Positions 28,532 through 37,110 of a stretch of DNA of 64,000 bases are shown here, piece by piece (position 1 is the stretch's first letter; each line of letters opens with the position of its first letter). Origin of the DNA: Candidatus Heimdallarchaeota archaeon (GTDB lineage Archaea; Asgardarchaeota; Heimdallarchaeia; JABLTI01); assembly GCA_018238155.1 (NCBI GenBank), contig JABCTZ010000003.1:62001-126000 (forward strand), read 5' to 3'. The notes beneath the pieces were generated by a model that had not been told where the DNA came from, did not search any database, and saw only the letters and a list, made by a program, of their open reading frames with translations. The position numbers and the translations under genes are program-made.

Positions 28532-29761
28532 CTATTTGAATAAAGCATCGGTAATAAGCTTAACCAAGGAAGGATCCTTTTTCATAAGTTTCGTACCAAG
28601 TTTGATTTGTTTCCAGCGACCTCTTATTGCTTTTATCAAATCTTCACCATCTAAGGCTTCAATAATGTTGTTCATTTGTTCATTGGTGATTTTATCTAAT
28701 ATTTTTCGCGCCTTTAATCCCATGCCAAATGAAGCACCATAAACTTTCTGCCAATAACCTTCATACTTCTTTCTCAAAAAGCTCTCACTAAAATTCTCTT
28801 TCTCGAATGCTTCAACCAAAGTATCACTTATCATCTTCCCGGCTTCCATGCCATAAGCAATTCCGCCACCTGTAAGCGGATTAACTTGTCTAGCAGCATC
28901 ACCAACCAGAAGTACTCTATCAGTAGCGAATTTGTCTAATACTCCTCCAACTGGGATTGCTCCTATGCGTTCTTCGATAATAGTAGCATTTTTGAAGCGT
29001 CTCTTCCCTTCTGGATGATTGAAAATAAAGTCGTCAAGATATTCTTTAACAGGTTTCTTAGCAAAACCAACACCTATTCCAAGACCAACATTAGCACAAT
29101 GCTCTCCTTTGGGGAAAACCCAAATATATCCACGCGGAACAAGCTCTTCTCCAACGTAAAGATCAAACATACTCTGTTCTGGAAAATCTACACCAACCAT
29201 TTCATAACCTACTGAAGTATCCAAATCGATAGGCTCAATTGGTTCAGCAAGCCCAACATCTCGAGCAACAGTACTATAAATACCATCAGCGCCAATAACA
29301 ACTGGTGCCGTATAAGTAATTTTTTTTCCTTTACATTCAGTTTTTAGAGTAACACACTTTTCTTTGTCAATTTTTGTATGTAATACTCGAGTGTTTAAAT
29401 CGATTTCAGCTCCTTCGCGAACAGCAGCAATGAGCATTTCTTTATCAAAAACTCTCCGATCAACAACCCACCCCTCACCTGTTGGAAGCCTATAATCAAT
29501 GCTTTTCATATTGGGGCTGAAAACTCGGAACCCTTCAATAACAGCTCGAACAGCATTTTCTGGCATAGGTATTTTTAAGATATCCTCAAATGTATCTCGA
29601 GCAACAGCCTCACCACAACGAACAGGAATACCTACATGACTTTTTGCTTCAAGAATCTTCACACGAAATCCTTCTTGGGCCAAAAATCTCGCAGTCGTTG
29701 ACCCTGCAGGACCGCTTCCTACAACTATAATATCTGTTTTACTTGAATTAGAATCGCTCAT
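28532..29761 (-). CDS. Geranylgeranyl reductase family flavoprotein
   Basis: About 409 residues from the ATG at 29761; the open frame extends upstream but MSDSNSSKTDIIVVGSGPAG is the natural N-terminus. The FAD-binding GxGxxG is GSGPAG, the conserved VRCGEA and the second FAD motif GDAARQVNPLTGGGI are present, and the length fits digeranylgeranylglycerophospholipid reductase. It saturates the isoprenoid chains of archaeal lipids at the membrane. It lies 83 nt downstream of the methyltransferase operon on the same strand. Confidence 0.92.
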   Translation of the reverse strand: MSDSNSSKTDIIVVGSGPAGSTTARFLAQEGFRVKILEAKSHVGIPVRCGEAVARDTFEDILKIPMPENAVRAVIEGFRVFSPNMKSIDYRLPTGEGWVVDRRVFDKEMLIAAVREGAEIDLNTRVLHTKIDKEKCVTLKTECKGKKITYTAPVVIGADGIYSTVARDVGLAEPIEPIDLDTSVGYEMVGVDFPEQSMFDLYVGEELVPRGYIWVFPKGEHCANVGLGIGVGFAKKPVKEYLDDFIFNHPEGKRRFKNATIIEERIGAIPVGGVLDKFATDRVLLVGDAARQVNPLTGGGIAYGMEAGKMISDTLVEAFEKENFSESFLRKKYEGYWQKVYGASFGMGLKARKILDKITNEQMNNIIEALDGEDLIKAIRGRWKQIKLGTKLMKKDPSLVKLITDALFK

Positions 29762-29844
29762 TATACAGCTTCCTCGGTGTTTAGGATAATTTTTGTCTTT
29801 TAACTTTTCGATAAGAAAAAGAAAAACTTGCTTCAAATTAGGGA

Positions 29845-31308
29845 TTAGATATCAGTAATCTTCTTGATATCAAAATCAGAAAATTTGAAGTTTTTAGCTA
29901 ATTCTTTGATCACATCATCCTCTAATGATATTCCAGGATATTTTTTGATTAGTTTCCCTACTCTCTCTTTTGCTCGGTCTCCTATAGACTTTCGACCATT
30001 TGTTATCCATTCTTCTTTCGTTCCTCGATCAACAATAGAGCTAGGAATGTACTGCTCTTTTCTGAACCATTTTAGAGTATGGTCATGTGCTAATAGATGA
30101 GTTGTTTTCTCATCAAAGAGATTCAATAGATCTTTAGCTATTGGTTCATCTCTTTGAGTAATCCCTTCAATAAACTTGTAAGTCATACCGCAGATTTCGT
30201 TATCTATGATAACCTTCTGAATGCTTTGTGTGGTCTCAAAATCTATCATACCAGCTCCTGAAATCATATTCACGCCCTTAATCCCTGCTAACAATGCACC
30301 CATACCTGTTTCAAAACCAGCTTGCATGTCGAGTATTTTTGCATCAGACATACCTAAATATGCGTGAGTAGGAATGTTAAGATATTTCCCAACCTCAGTA
30401 TAGCCTATGTCAAGCATCATCGTATCAATAGAACCCATTGGCGTTGTTCCTTTTCTCATATCAAAAACTGCCGGAGAACCACCCCAAATTACTGGAGCAC
30501 CAGGAGAAACAAGCTGAGTAATAACAACTCCAGCCAAGGTTTCAGCTGCATGTTGGACTATTGAGCCTAAAATTGTTACAGGAGCATTAGCTCCGGTCAT
30601 TGGCATTGAAATGAACTCAGAGGGGATGCCATATTTTGCTGCATCAATAATACTTTGACAGGTTAGGTCGCTCCATTTAAGTGGTGGGGAAGGACAAGCA
30701 TCAAATATTGCCAAAGGTTTTTCGCGCAATTTCTGCTCACTACCTCTAATAGTAACAAGCATGTCTTTCATTTTTGTAAATGATTCTTTTTTGAAAGTAC
30801 CAGTTATAACAGGTTTCTTTGAAAATAATAAACAAATCAAAAGACGATACATGTCCGACACATTTTCCGGAACATCAGAACAAATAATGGCTGTACTTTG
30901 AGCATGGATATACTCTAATTGTTCTACCACTTTTGTAAATTCAACAAAATCCTTGGTGTATGCCTCTCGTATTTCATTTGTTTCTGTATCCAGTACACGT
31001 AATGCTGCAGAACCAGGGTCAAAACAAATATTATCTCCTTCTAAAACAGCTGATTGATTTCCATCTCTATCATACAGTGTTATGGAAGATGGGACACTTT
31101 TCAAAGCTTTCTTGGTAACATCAATAGGTATTTTCGCTCTTCTGCTTTTGGAGTCAACCTCCAAACCATTCTTCTGAAGAAGCTCGATTGCTTCTTTGTT
31201 TTCAGCAAAAAAACCTATTTCTGCAAGGATTTCCATTGCTTCATTAATAACTTTCTTTGTGAGTTCTTTTTCTAGTACTTTTATTGTAGGGCGAATAGCT
31301 GCTTTCAT
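29845..31308 (-). CDS. MttB-family (non-pyrrolysine) corrinoid methyltransferase
   Basis: 487 residues, full length for COG5598 proteins, read without any in-frame TAG, so it belongs to the non-pyrrolysine branch. Family features include FDPGSAALRVLDTETNEIREA, QSTAIICSDVP and the VIWGGSPAVFDMRKGTTPMGS stretch. Such enzymes transfer a methyl group from a quaternary or methylated amine such as glycine betaine to a corrinoid protein. It sits 8 nt from the MetH-reactivation gene in a four-gene operon that also holds the corrinoid protein and a homocysteine methyltransferase, suggesting it supplies methyl groups for methionine. The substrate is not deducible from sequence. Confidence 0.9.
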   Translation of the reverse strand: MKAAIRPTIKVLEKELTKKVINEAMEILAEIGFFAENKEAIELLQKNGLEVDSKSRRAKIPIDVTKKALKSVPSSITLYDRDGNQSAVLEGDNICFDPGSAALRVLDTETNEIREAYTKDFVEFTKVVEQLEYIHAQSTAIICSDVPENVSDMYRLLICLLFSKKPVITGTFKKESFTKMKDMLVTIRGSEQKLREKPLAIFDACPSPPLKWSDLTCQSIIDAAKYGIPSEFISMPMTGANAPVTILGSIVQHAAETLAGVVITQLVSPGAPVIWGGSPAVFDMRKGTTPMGSIDTMMLDIGYTEVGKYLNIPTHAYLGMSDAKILDMQAGFETGMGALLAGIKGVNMISGAGMIDFETTQSIQKVIIDNEICGMTYKFIEGITQRDEPIAKDLLNLFDEKTTHLLAHDHTLKWFRKEQYIPSSIVDRGTKEEWITNGRKSIGDRAKERVGKLIKKYPGISLEDDVIKELAKNFKFSDFDIKKITDI

Positions 31309-31316
31309 TTTTTTCT

Positions 31317-31976
31317 TTATCTCCTATAATTACAATCGACTAAATCGCATGTATTACACTCTTTTATCCCTAAGTCTTTTTCTACCTTTTTTCCAATGTT
31401 AATTGCAAACGAAACCGATTTTCTTGGATTCATCATAAATGAAGGCGATAATTTCACATTTATCTTATTAACTGGTAGTAAAGAGAAAATAAGTTGTTGG
31501 CCTTCTTTTACAGACCATCGGCAGTAACCAGGGCTAAATCTTGCAGTATGCTTATTCTCTTGAAGGATCTCTGTATTTTCCTCTAGTATTATTTTAGTTA
31601 ACTGTGAAGCGGTTTCTTCTGCTGCATTGGAAGCGATTGCATCTAAAATCACTCCTTTTGCGAGTTCACCCTTACTCATCAATTTTGAAATTCCATTTTC
31701 TAATGTTTTTGATATTGTACAAACGGCAATAATCGTTCTGTCAGATAGGTCAAAGAGATGTCTTGGCAACAAATCTTTACTCAAGAATATGTCATATATT
31801 GCTTTTGTTTCAATCAATTCTAGAGCCTCTTTTTTCATAACTTCAATGTCTTCTAACAGCTGAGGAGAAGCCTCCTTTGGGACTTTGCCTTTTTGTGAAG
31901 AAGAATTATTACTTCGTAATAATTGAAGTATCTCTTGATTATCTAGCGATATTCCAATTTGCTCTAAAATTCTCAA
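31317..31976 (-). CDS. MetH activation-domain protein (corrinoid reactivation)
   Basis: 219 residues. RFSPGYCRW at 146-154 is the S-adenosylmethionine-binding signature of the cobalamin-dependent methionine synthase activation domain (RxSPGYxxW), followed by SLLPVNKINVKLSPSFMMNP. The C-terminus has CNTCDLVDC (C207, C210, C215), a possible metal site. In MetH this domain rescues inactive cob(II)alamin by reductive methylation; here it is a separate protein. It is separated by 4 nt from the homocysteine methyltransferase stop and by 8 nt from mttB-like. Confidence 0.88.
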   Translation of the reverse strand: MRILEQIGISLDNQEILQLLRSNNSSSQKGKVPKEASPQLLEDIEVMKKEALELIETKAIYDIFLSKDLLPRHLFDLSDRTIIAVCTISKTLENGISKLMSKGELAKGVILDAIASNAAEETASQLTKIILEENTEILQENKHTARFSPGYCRWSVKEGQQLIFSLLPVNKINVKLSPSFMMNPRKSVSFAINIGKKVEKDLGIKECNTCDLVDCNYRR

Positions 31977-31980
31977 ATCA

Positions 31981-32868
31981 TTATCCCTTCAAAATTTCAG
32001 CAATCTTTCTAATATATCGTGGATCAGTTCCACAACACCCTCCAACAACATTTGCTCTGGCATTCACTATCTGAACAATGTCTCGAGCAAAATCCTCTGC
32101 ATTAGTTGGATAGACGGTTTCTCCATTCCTTAACTCAGGCATCCCTGCATTTGGTTTAGCACAGATAGGTAGTTTCGTAGCATCTCGTAATTGAATAATC
32201 AACTTAATCATATCATCACTGCCAATGGTGCAATTTGCTCCAATAACATCTGCACCTGCTTTTTCGAGAATGGTTACACATTGTTCTATTGAGTTGCCCA
32301 TCACAGTGAAGTAGCCACGCTTGGTTTTTTGATAAGTAATCGAAGCAAAGATAGGTATGTTTCCTACTTTTCGCGCAGCAAGAACAGCTGCTTCAGCTTC
32401 TTTGATATCCATCATTGTTTCAATGAAAAAGAAATCAATACCGTTTTCAGCTAAAATCTTCGCTTGTTCTAAGAAATTCTCTGAAAAATCATCAATAGTA
32501 GCTTTCCCTACAGGTGGAAGGAACTTGCCTGTCGGACCGATATCTCCTCCAACAAAACAATTTTCAGGGCAAACACTTCGGACAATTTCCACTGCTTTAG
32601 CGTTATATTCTTCTACTTTATCTCCATGCTGTTGAGCATCAAGCTTGATTCTAGTTCCACCAAAAGTATTGGTAAAAACCGCATCTGAACCTGCATCAAA
32701 GTAGCTCTTGTGAATTTGCTTTACTTTTTCTGGCGCAGTAACATTCCAGCTTTCGGAAGGAGTGCCAGCAGGTAATCCAGTAGAAATAAGCTCAGAACCC
32801 ATTGCACCATCTAATAAAACAACATGTTCATTGATGAGATCAAGTATTGATTTCCTAGCAGTCAGCAA
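31981..32868 (-). CDS. Homocysteine S-methyltransferase (MetH N-terminal module)
   Basis: 295 residues, a single TIM-barrel module. The zinc ligands are C213 (GANCTIG) and C278-C279 (VGGCCGT), as in MetH and betaine-homocysteine methyltransferase. It begins LLDGAMGSEL and includes FTNTFGGTRIKLD, both typical. It transfers the corrinoid-bound methyl to homocysteine to make methionine. No folate-binding module is encoded here, so the methyl source must come from another enzyme, probably the MttB-like protein two genes downstream. 9 nt separates it from the corrinoid gene. Confidence 0.92.
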   Translation of the reverse strand: MLTARKSILDLINEHVVLLDGAMGSELISTGLPAGTPSESWNVTAPEKVKQIHKSYFDAGSDAVFTNTFGGTRIKLDAQQHGDKVEEYNAKAVEIVRSVCPENCFVGGDIGPTGKFLPPVGKATIDDFSENFLEQAKILAENGIDFFFIETMMDIKEAEAAVLAARKVGNIPIFASITYQKTKRGYFTVMGNSIEQCVTILEKAGADVIGANCTIGSDDMIKLIIQLRDATKLPICAKPNAGMPELRNGETVYPTNAEDFARDIVQIVNARANVVGGCCGTDPRYIRKIAEILKG

Positions 32869-32877
32869 GATCCCGCC

Positions 32878-33543
32878 TTAATGTGCCATTAATTCTTTAG
32901 CAAGTTTAACAGCACTAATTGCATTCTCTGCAGTACCATCTGCACCTATTTCAGCAACCCAATTCTTTGATACAGGAGCACCACCAAGAAGCACTTTGAA
33001 ACGGTCGCGGATGTTTTGTTTCACTAATTGGTTTATGAGCTTCTTTTGACCAACCATTGTTGTAGTTAGCAAAGCAGAGATGCATATCAAATCAGCATTA
33101 ACCTCTAATGCTTTCTCAATAAAAGCTGTAACAGAAACATCTGCACCCAAATCATAAACTTCAAAACCTTCTGCAGCAAGCATAGAGGCAACTAAGGTTT
33201 TGCCAATATCATGAATATCGCCTTCAATTGTACCAATTACAACAGTTCCTAAAGATCGGGTTTCAACTTCACTAGAAGATAAATGAGGGGTTAAAATTCC
33301 CATAGCTGCTTTCATAGCCTCAGCACTACGCATCAATTCAGGTAAGAAATATTCTCCTTCATCAAACAAGCTACCAACATGGCGAATGGCATCAGAATAA
33401 GCATCAATAACCGTATTTAGATTCAATTTATTAGCTAGAGCTTGATTAGCTAATTCGCTTGCTTTCTCGATATCTCCTTGAACAATCGCTTTTTTACACT
33501 CATCAAAAATTACCAAATGTTTGTTCCACCTTAAATTTCTCAA
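32878..33543 (-). CDS. Corrinoid (B12-binding) methyl-carrier protein, MtbC/MttC type
   Basis: 221 residues. A helical cap domain (residues 10-90, with GSLFDEGEYFLPELMRSAEAM) is followed by a Rossmann B12 domain with the ligand motif EGDIHDIGKT, where H111 coordinates cobalt, and GGAPVS near the end. It shuttles a methyl group between the MttB-like donor enzyme and the homocysteine methyltransferase. It is the first gene of the minus-strand operon. Confidence 0.93.
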   Translation of the reverse strand: MRNLRWNKHLVIFDECKKAIVQGDIEKASELANQALANKLNLNTVIDAYSDAIRHVGSLFDEGEYFLPELMRSAEAMKAAMGILTPHLSSSEVETRSLGTVVIGTIEGDIHDIGKTLVASMLAAEGFEVYDLGADVSVTAFIEKALEVNADLICISALLTTTMVGQKKLINQLVKQNIRDRFKVLLGGAPVSKNWVAEIGADGTAENAISAVKLAKELMAH

Positions 33544-33608
33544 ACAAAACTATTAAGTTAAAGCATCTGTGATAGTTTACCACAATAGAAATAGGTACCA
33601 ATGCTTAA

Positions 33609-34355
33609 CTATTTAGCTTTCGCTCTCTCAAGATAGTCTTGAACCATATGTTCAACGGAGTGATAGTGAAGAGCAATTGACAATTCTTCAAGAGTTCTAT
33701 ATGCAGCATCTCGAATTTCCTTGTTGGAATCATTTTTGTACACATTATGAAGACGTGGGATAAAGCTTACATCATCAATTTTCCCCATAGCCAATGTAGC
33801 AATAAGTCTAAGTTTATCATCACAGGCAGGTTCAAGACACTTTACTAGCAGATCTTTTGTTTCAGGAGTATCAAACGAGCCGATGATTTCCAATAAACAA
33901 GCTTGAATATCACTTGATTTTTTATTATACAATTCCAAAAGCTTTGGTACAATACTCTCTTCTCTCAAATAAATAACCGTTCCAACAAGAACATTGCGAA
34001 TATCATCATCATCTTCTTTCAACAATAAGGGTAGGATCTCTTCAGACTTTATTTGACCACCTAAGAATCGCAATCCACCTGCAGCATTTCTTCTTGTCTC
34101 GAGATCATTGTCTGTCTTTATTATTTCAAGCAAAGTTGGAAGAATGCCTTTTCCTCCTAAAAGCGAAAGAGACATAACAACCGCTCTTCTAACCTCAACA
34201 ATCGTTTCATCTTTAAGGAGAGCTAATAAAAGAGGAACAGCCGATTTTGTCATATTTCTACCAAGCGCTTCAACTGCTGCTCGTCGCTTGTTGGGGTCAG
34301 AATCTTTAAGCAAATCAATATTCTTAGCAACATTAAAACTTGGCATAATAATCAT
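33609..34355 (-). CDS. HEAT-repeat protein (PBS-lyase type)
   Basis: 248 residues built from about six 30-35-residue helical pairs with the HEAT pattern D-NxxVRxxAVxALG: DPNKRRAAVEALGRN, VRRAVVMSLSLLGG, ETRRNAAGGLRFLGG, and so on. No cysteines for a cluster and no membrane segment. Such proteins scaffold complexes. It lies 65 nt upstream of the corrinoid gene in the same direction and may assist the methyltransferases, which is only positional inference. Start at the second ATG (34346, MPSFN) is equally likely. Confidence 0.85.
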   Translation of the reverse strand: MIIMPSFNVAKNIDLLKDSDPNKRRAAVEALGRNMTKSAVPLLLALLKDETIVEVRRAVVMSLSLLGGKGILPTLLEIIKTDNDLETRRNAAGGLRFLGGQIKSEEILPLLLKEDDDDIRNVLVGTVIYLREESIVPKLLELYNKKSSDIQACLLEIIGSFDTPETKDLLVKCLEPACDDKLRLIATLAMGKIDDVSFIPRLHNVYKNDSNKEIRDAAYRTLEELSIALHYHSVEHMVQDYLERAKAK

Positions 34356-34535
34356 CTGCTAAAATAAAATATACTACACTTTTTTAGTTTATCCTTTGTG
34401 ATGCATAATTTAATTCTCTTTTTTAGTCACTGATGATTATTTGGATAAGGAAATCTGCGAAACAAAACTAAACTAACTGCTTTTTTTCTGCCATAATAAC
34501 TAATTCAGTTAATCAATAGTTAAGATATATTAAAC

Positions 34536-34805
34536 TTAAGGAAACAGAGGAGGAAAGTCACCCGGTAAATTACCAAACATCTTTACCATAAACACTATTA
34601 TGAATATAACAACAACAATAGAAAGAATAAAAAATAATATTTTAAAAATAGTTGAGGTTTTATTACACTCAGGACAAAGCCATCCTCCTCCTCCACCATC
34701 TCTACTACTTCGATGAAAAGCATGATCTTTACAAATATCCTTTTTACATCTCACACAGATCATCCTACTTTCATTTTCACAAAATTCACATCTATGATTC
34801 GACAT
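34536..34805 (-). CDS. B-box-like zinc-finger membrane protein
   Basis: 89 residues from ATG 34805. The N-terminus has paired zinc ligands CEFC, CVRC, CKDHAFH and CPEC, an arrangement reminiscent of B-box or AN1-type cross-brace fingers. A glycine-rich link (GGGGGW) and one membrane helix (IFKILFFILSIVVVIFII) follow, ending LPGDFPPLFP. The topology suggests a zinc domain held at the inner face of the membrane. Function unknown; B-boxes are rare in prokaryotes. Confidence 0.7.
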   Translation of the reverse strand: MSNHRCEFCENESRMICVRCKKDICKDHAFHRSSRDGGGGGWLCPECNKTSTIFKILFFILSIVVVIFIIVFMVKMFGNLPGDFPPLFP

Positions 34806-34954
34806 TGTAAAATCCAATTAATAATTAATATCGATGATATTTAAAGATAATTAATTTTAAATCCATATTTCATTATTCAAAAAAATGATTAAAGCATAAT
34901 TGAAAAAAAATTGTTCTGAAGCAATCTTCAAGATATTTCTAATTATAATATATT

Positions 34955-35608
34955 CTATGACATAGTAACACATCTTTCAAAAGTAATAATTAATAGTGGT
35001 TGACCAACATTATTACAGATTATCTTGCGTTCGATAGATGTGTGTATCGTAGAAAGAAAATCTCGTCGTTCTAATTCATCTAATTTATGTGTAATAAAGT
35101 AATACCCATCATCAAGTAAACCTGTGTTGTTGATAATTTGTATTTTATCATTAATCAGAGATGGAATATTTGCAATACAATAATATCTGTCATCTGTAGA
35201 ATTGTAATAAGATAGAATCATACTGGAAATAGATAGTTCAGTTGTATTGAATTGAGTCAAGTTATTATTACTAAAAGCACTAAGAGATGCTGAATAGCTT
35301 AGCTCAAACTCTCTAAGTATTCTTCTCACTTTTGTATCTGCTTCTAATAACATCTCAGATATATTGCGTACAATATCATGACCACTTTTAAATTCAACAT
35401 ATGAATAATAACTTGAAGTAGTGCTAATCTTTTCTAAATCATGGATAATTGATTTTTCTTGTACTGTATCATAATTGTAGCTTATATCAATGCTAGGTGG
35501 AGCAGTACTAAAGTACAATCCCAATGGAATACTAACTGTAGGTACCAATATAATTAGAATAGCCAAAACAATGCCCACATATTTGAGTGGGTGCACTTTT
35601 CTTGTCAT
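34955..35608 (-). CDS. Membrane-anchored extracytoplasmic protein, unknown
   Basis: About 217 residues from ATG 35608 (224 from 35629). MTRKVHPLKYVGIVLAILI opens an uncleaved signal anchor; the rest is a polar extracytoplasmic domain rich in Asn, Ser and Tyr with a helical stretch (VRRILREFELSYSASLSAF) and several N-glycosylation sites. No family recognised. Monocistronic. Confidence 0.7.
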   Translation of the reverse strand: MTRKVHPLKYVGIVLAILIILVPTVSIPLGLYFSTAPPSIDISYNYDTVQEKSIIHDLEKISTTSSYYSYVEFKSGHDIVRNISEMLLEADTKVRRILREFELSYSASLSAFSNNNLTQFNTTELSISSMILSYYNSTDDRYYCIANIPSLINDKIQIINNTGLLDDGYYFITHKLDELERRDFLSTIHTSIERKIICNNVGQPLLIITFERCVTMS

Positions 35609-35701
35609 AATTACTTCTATGACAATCATATTTAAAAGGTAATTTAATTAAGGAAATAGAGGATTACTAGGAAAATTATTCGTGGTTTATACATTTTCAT
35701 T

Positions 35702-35986
35702 ATGAAAAAGAGAAAAGTAAACTCATTTTTACTACTAACGTTTTTGTTGATGGAAATCAAATAATAACTAAAAAAAAGACGGCAAGAATTTGGCACAGAT
35801 AACTGGCTATTCAACATTAGATTGGGAATTTTCGGAAAAAAAACAGGTGACTTCACATTTACAGAAGTAAAACGGGTAAAAGTTTTCGGAGAATTTGGTG
35901 TGGAACTGACATTCATACCTGATCTTGAACATAAATGGAAGAAGGAACTTGTTTGGAGTGCAGGAAGCGATTTACTAGAGAAATAA
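35702..35986 (+). pseudogene. Frameshifted secreted-protein gene
   Basis: ATG at 35702 begins MKKRKVNSFLLLTFLL, a signal-peptide start, but reaches a stop within 21 codons. A convincing protein tail in another frame (RRQEFGTDNWLFNIRLG, then DFTFTEVKRVKVFGEFGVEL, ending SAGSDLLEK) runs to a stop at 35984-35986 without a start of its own. One or two small indels around 35750-35770 would restore a protein of about 90 residues. The minus-strand frame across here is a shadow. Confidence 0.55.
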
Positions 35987-36012
35987 TAGAAACAATTTAC
36001 AAATCAAATATC

Positions 36013-37110
36013 CTATTGCCTTCTTTTATTTTTTAATTCTCGTCTCATAAGCAATAAATCCGTAAACGCTTCTAATCTGGTTTGAAACCCAGCCTCTCCA
36101 GTATGTTCATCCAAAACAAGAGATAAAACCGGCATATCATGTTCTCGACTAACTTGTGGAAAGATACTCCTTGTAATAATCTCTGGCATGCAAGTGAACG
36201 GATAAAGATGGATAATTCCATCCCAGCCTTGTTTTTTATAATTAACAGCATCGCCAAGATTCTGTTGAGTTTCACCACCAACAGTGTGGGGGACATAGGT
36301 CTTTCCCGCACAAATAGCTTTTTCATGATCCATTTTAGCAAAAGGATTTACCTTGTGAGGAAGATCAATAAACTGTCTTAATGAAATAGGTGTTTTGGCT
36401 ATTACTCCAAGATTATTCAAGCTCTTGAAAATATCTAAATTTAAAGAGGGTTCCAAAACAACGTAAATCTCTCCATTAACAATAATTTTCAAAGGCTCTA
36501 AGGTTTTATCAACTTCAACGTTCTCAGAAAACATTTTTGTTATCGTTTTACCTAGCATTCTCAATTTAAACATTCTATCAGTAGCAACTATTTTTTGGAA
36601 TGCTTGTTTAGCAATGCGTTCAGAATCTCCTGTTTCAATTTCGATTGCTCGATATTTACATAAAAGCCTGTCAACTAAATCTGTTAGTCGATTTGTTACC
36701 CACCCATATTGAAAAGCTCTAATTGTTTGGAGGTAGTTTAAACCAACACTAACTTTCTTTGCTTGTCTGATAATATCCAAAGGGCTTTCATAATCAAATT
36801 TAATAAATTTAAAGTCATAACCCAAATCTTCAAGAATAAATTTTTGTGCTTGCCAATAAAACCGAAATCTACAATAACCGCATCCAGCACTCATACCCAA
36901 TTCTGTTGCTCCTCTCTCCAATCCTTCGATAAATGTTCCTAAAGTCATTTTGAAAGGTGTACAAACAAATTCAGGTGAATATCTAGCACCAATTTGAAGA
37001 GTATTCTTACTGGGTTTATTTGGCATGAGAATATCAGTTCGTCCTAACTCACTAAATATTCTTTGAAAGACATATCTAAGGGACCCGAAGGACGGGAATG
37101 TTAACGGCAT
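36013..37110 (-). CDS. 2-hydroxyacyl-CoA dehydratase/activase-related protein (COG3581-like)
   Basis: 365 residues. MPLTFPSFGSLRYVF, IGARYSPEFVCTPFKMTLG and GCGYCRFRFYW match the COG3581-type proteins related to 2-hydroxyglutaryl-CoA dehydratase components; cysteines in EFVCTPF, GCGYC, CAGKTY and FTCMPE may bind an iron-sulfur cluster. The N-terminal match supports the start at 37110 even though it overlaps the upstream gene by 35 nt. It is the second gene of a pair with the DUF2229 protein at 37076-38101. No ATP-dependent activase is nearby. The reaction is unknown. Confidence 0.82.
   Translation of the reverse strand: MPLTFPSFGSLRYVFQRIFSELGRTDILMPNKPSKNTLQIGARYSPEFVCTPFKMTLGTFIEGLERGATELGMSAGCGYCRFRFYWQAQKFILEDLGYDFKFIKFDYESPLDIIRQAKKVSVGLNYLQTIRAFQYGWVTNRLTDLVDRLLCKYRAIEIETGDSERIAKQAFQKIVATDRMFKLRMLGKTITKMFSENVEVDKTLEPLKIIVNGEIYVVLEPSLNLDIFKSLNNLGVIAKTPISLRQFIDLPHKVNPFAKMDHEKAICAGKTYVPHTVGGETQQNLGDAVNYKKQGWDGIIHLYPFTCMPEIITRSIFPQVSREHDMPVLSLVLDEHTGEAGFQTRLEAFTDLLLMRRELKNKRRQ

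Noticed and set aside
28532-29836. Longer geranylgeranyl reductase from an upstream ATG
   Set aside because: The extra 25 residues (MKQVFLFLIEKL...) precede the normal N-terminus and are not family-like; ATG 29761 is preferred.
29845-31308. Pyrrolysine-containing trimethylamine methyltransferase
   Set aside because: The full 487-residue frame contains no internal TAG, so it is the non-pyrrolysine MttB branch.
35644-35916. 90-residue minus-strand frame
   Set aside because: It is the reverse of the frameshifted secreted-protein gene and has no protein-like features.
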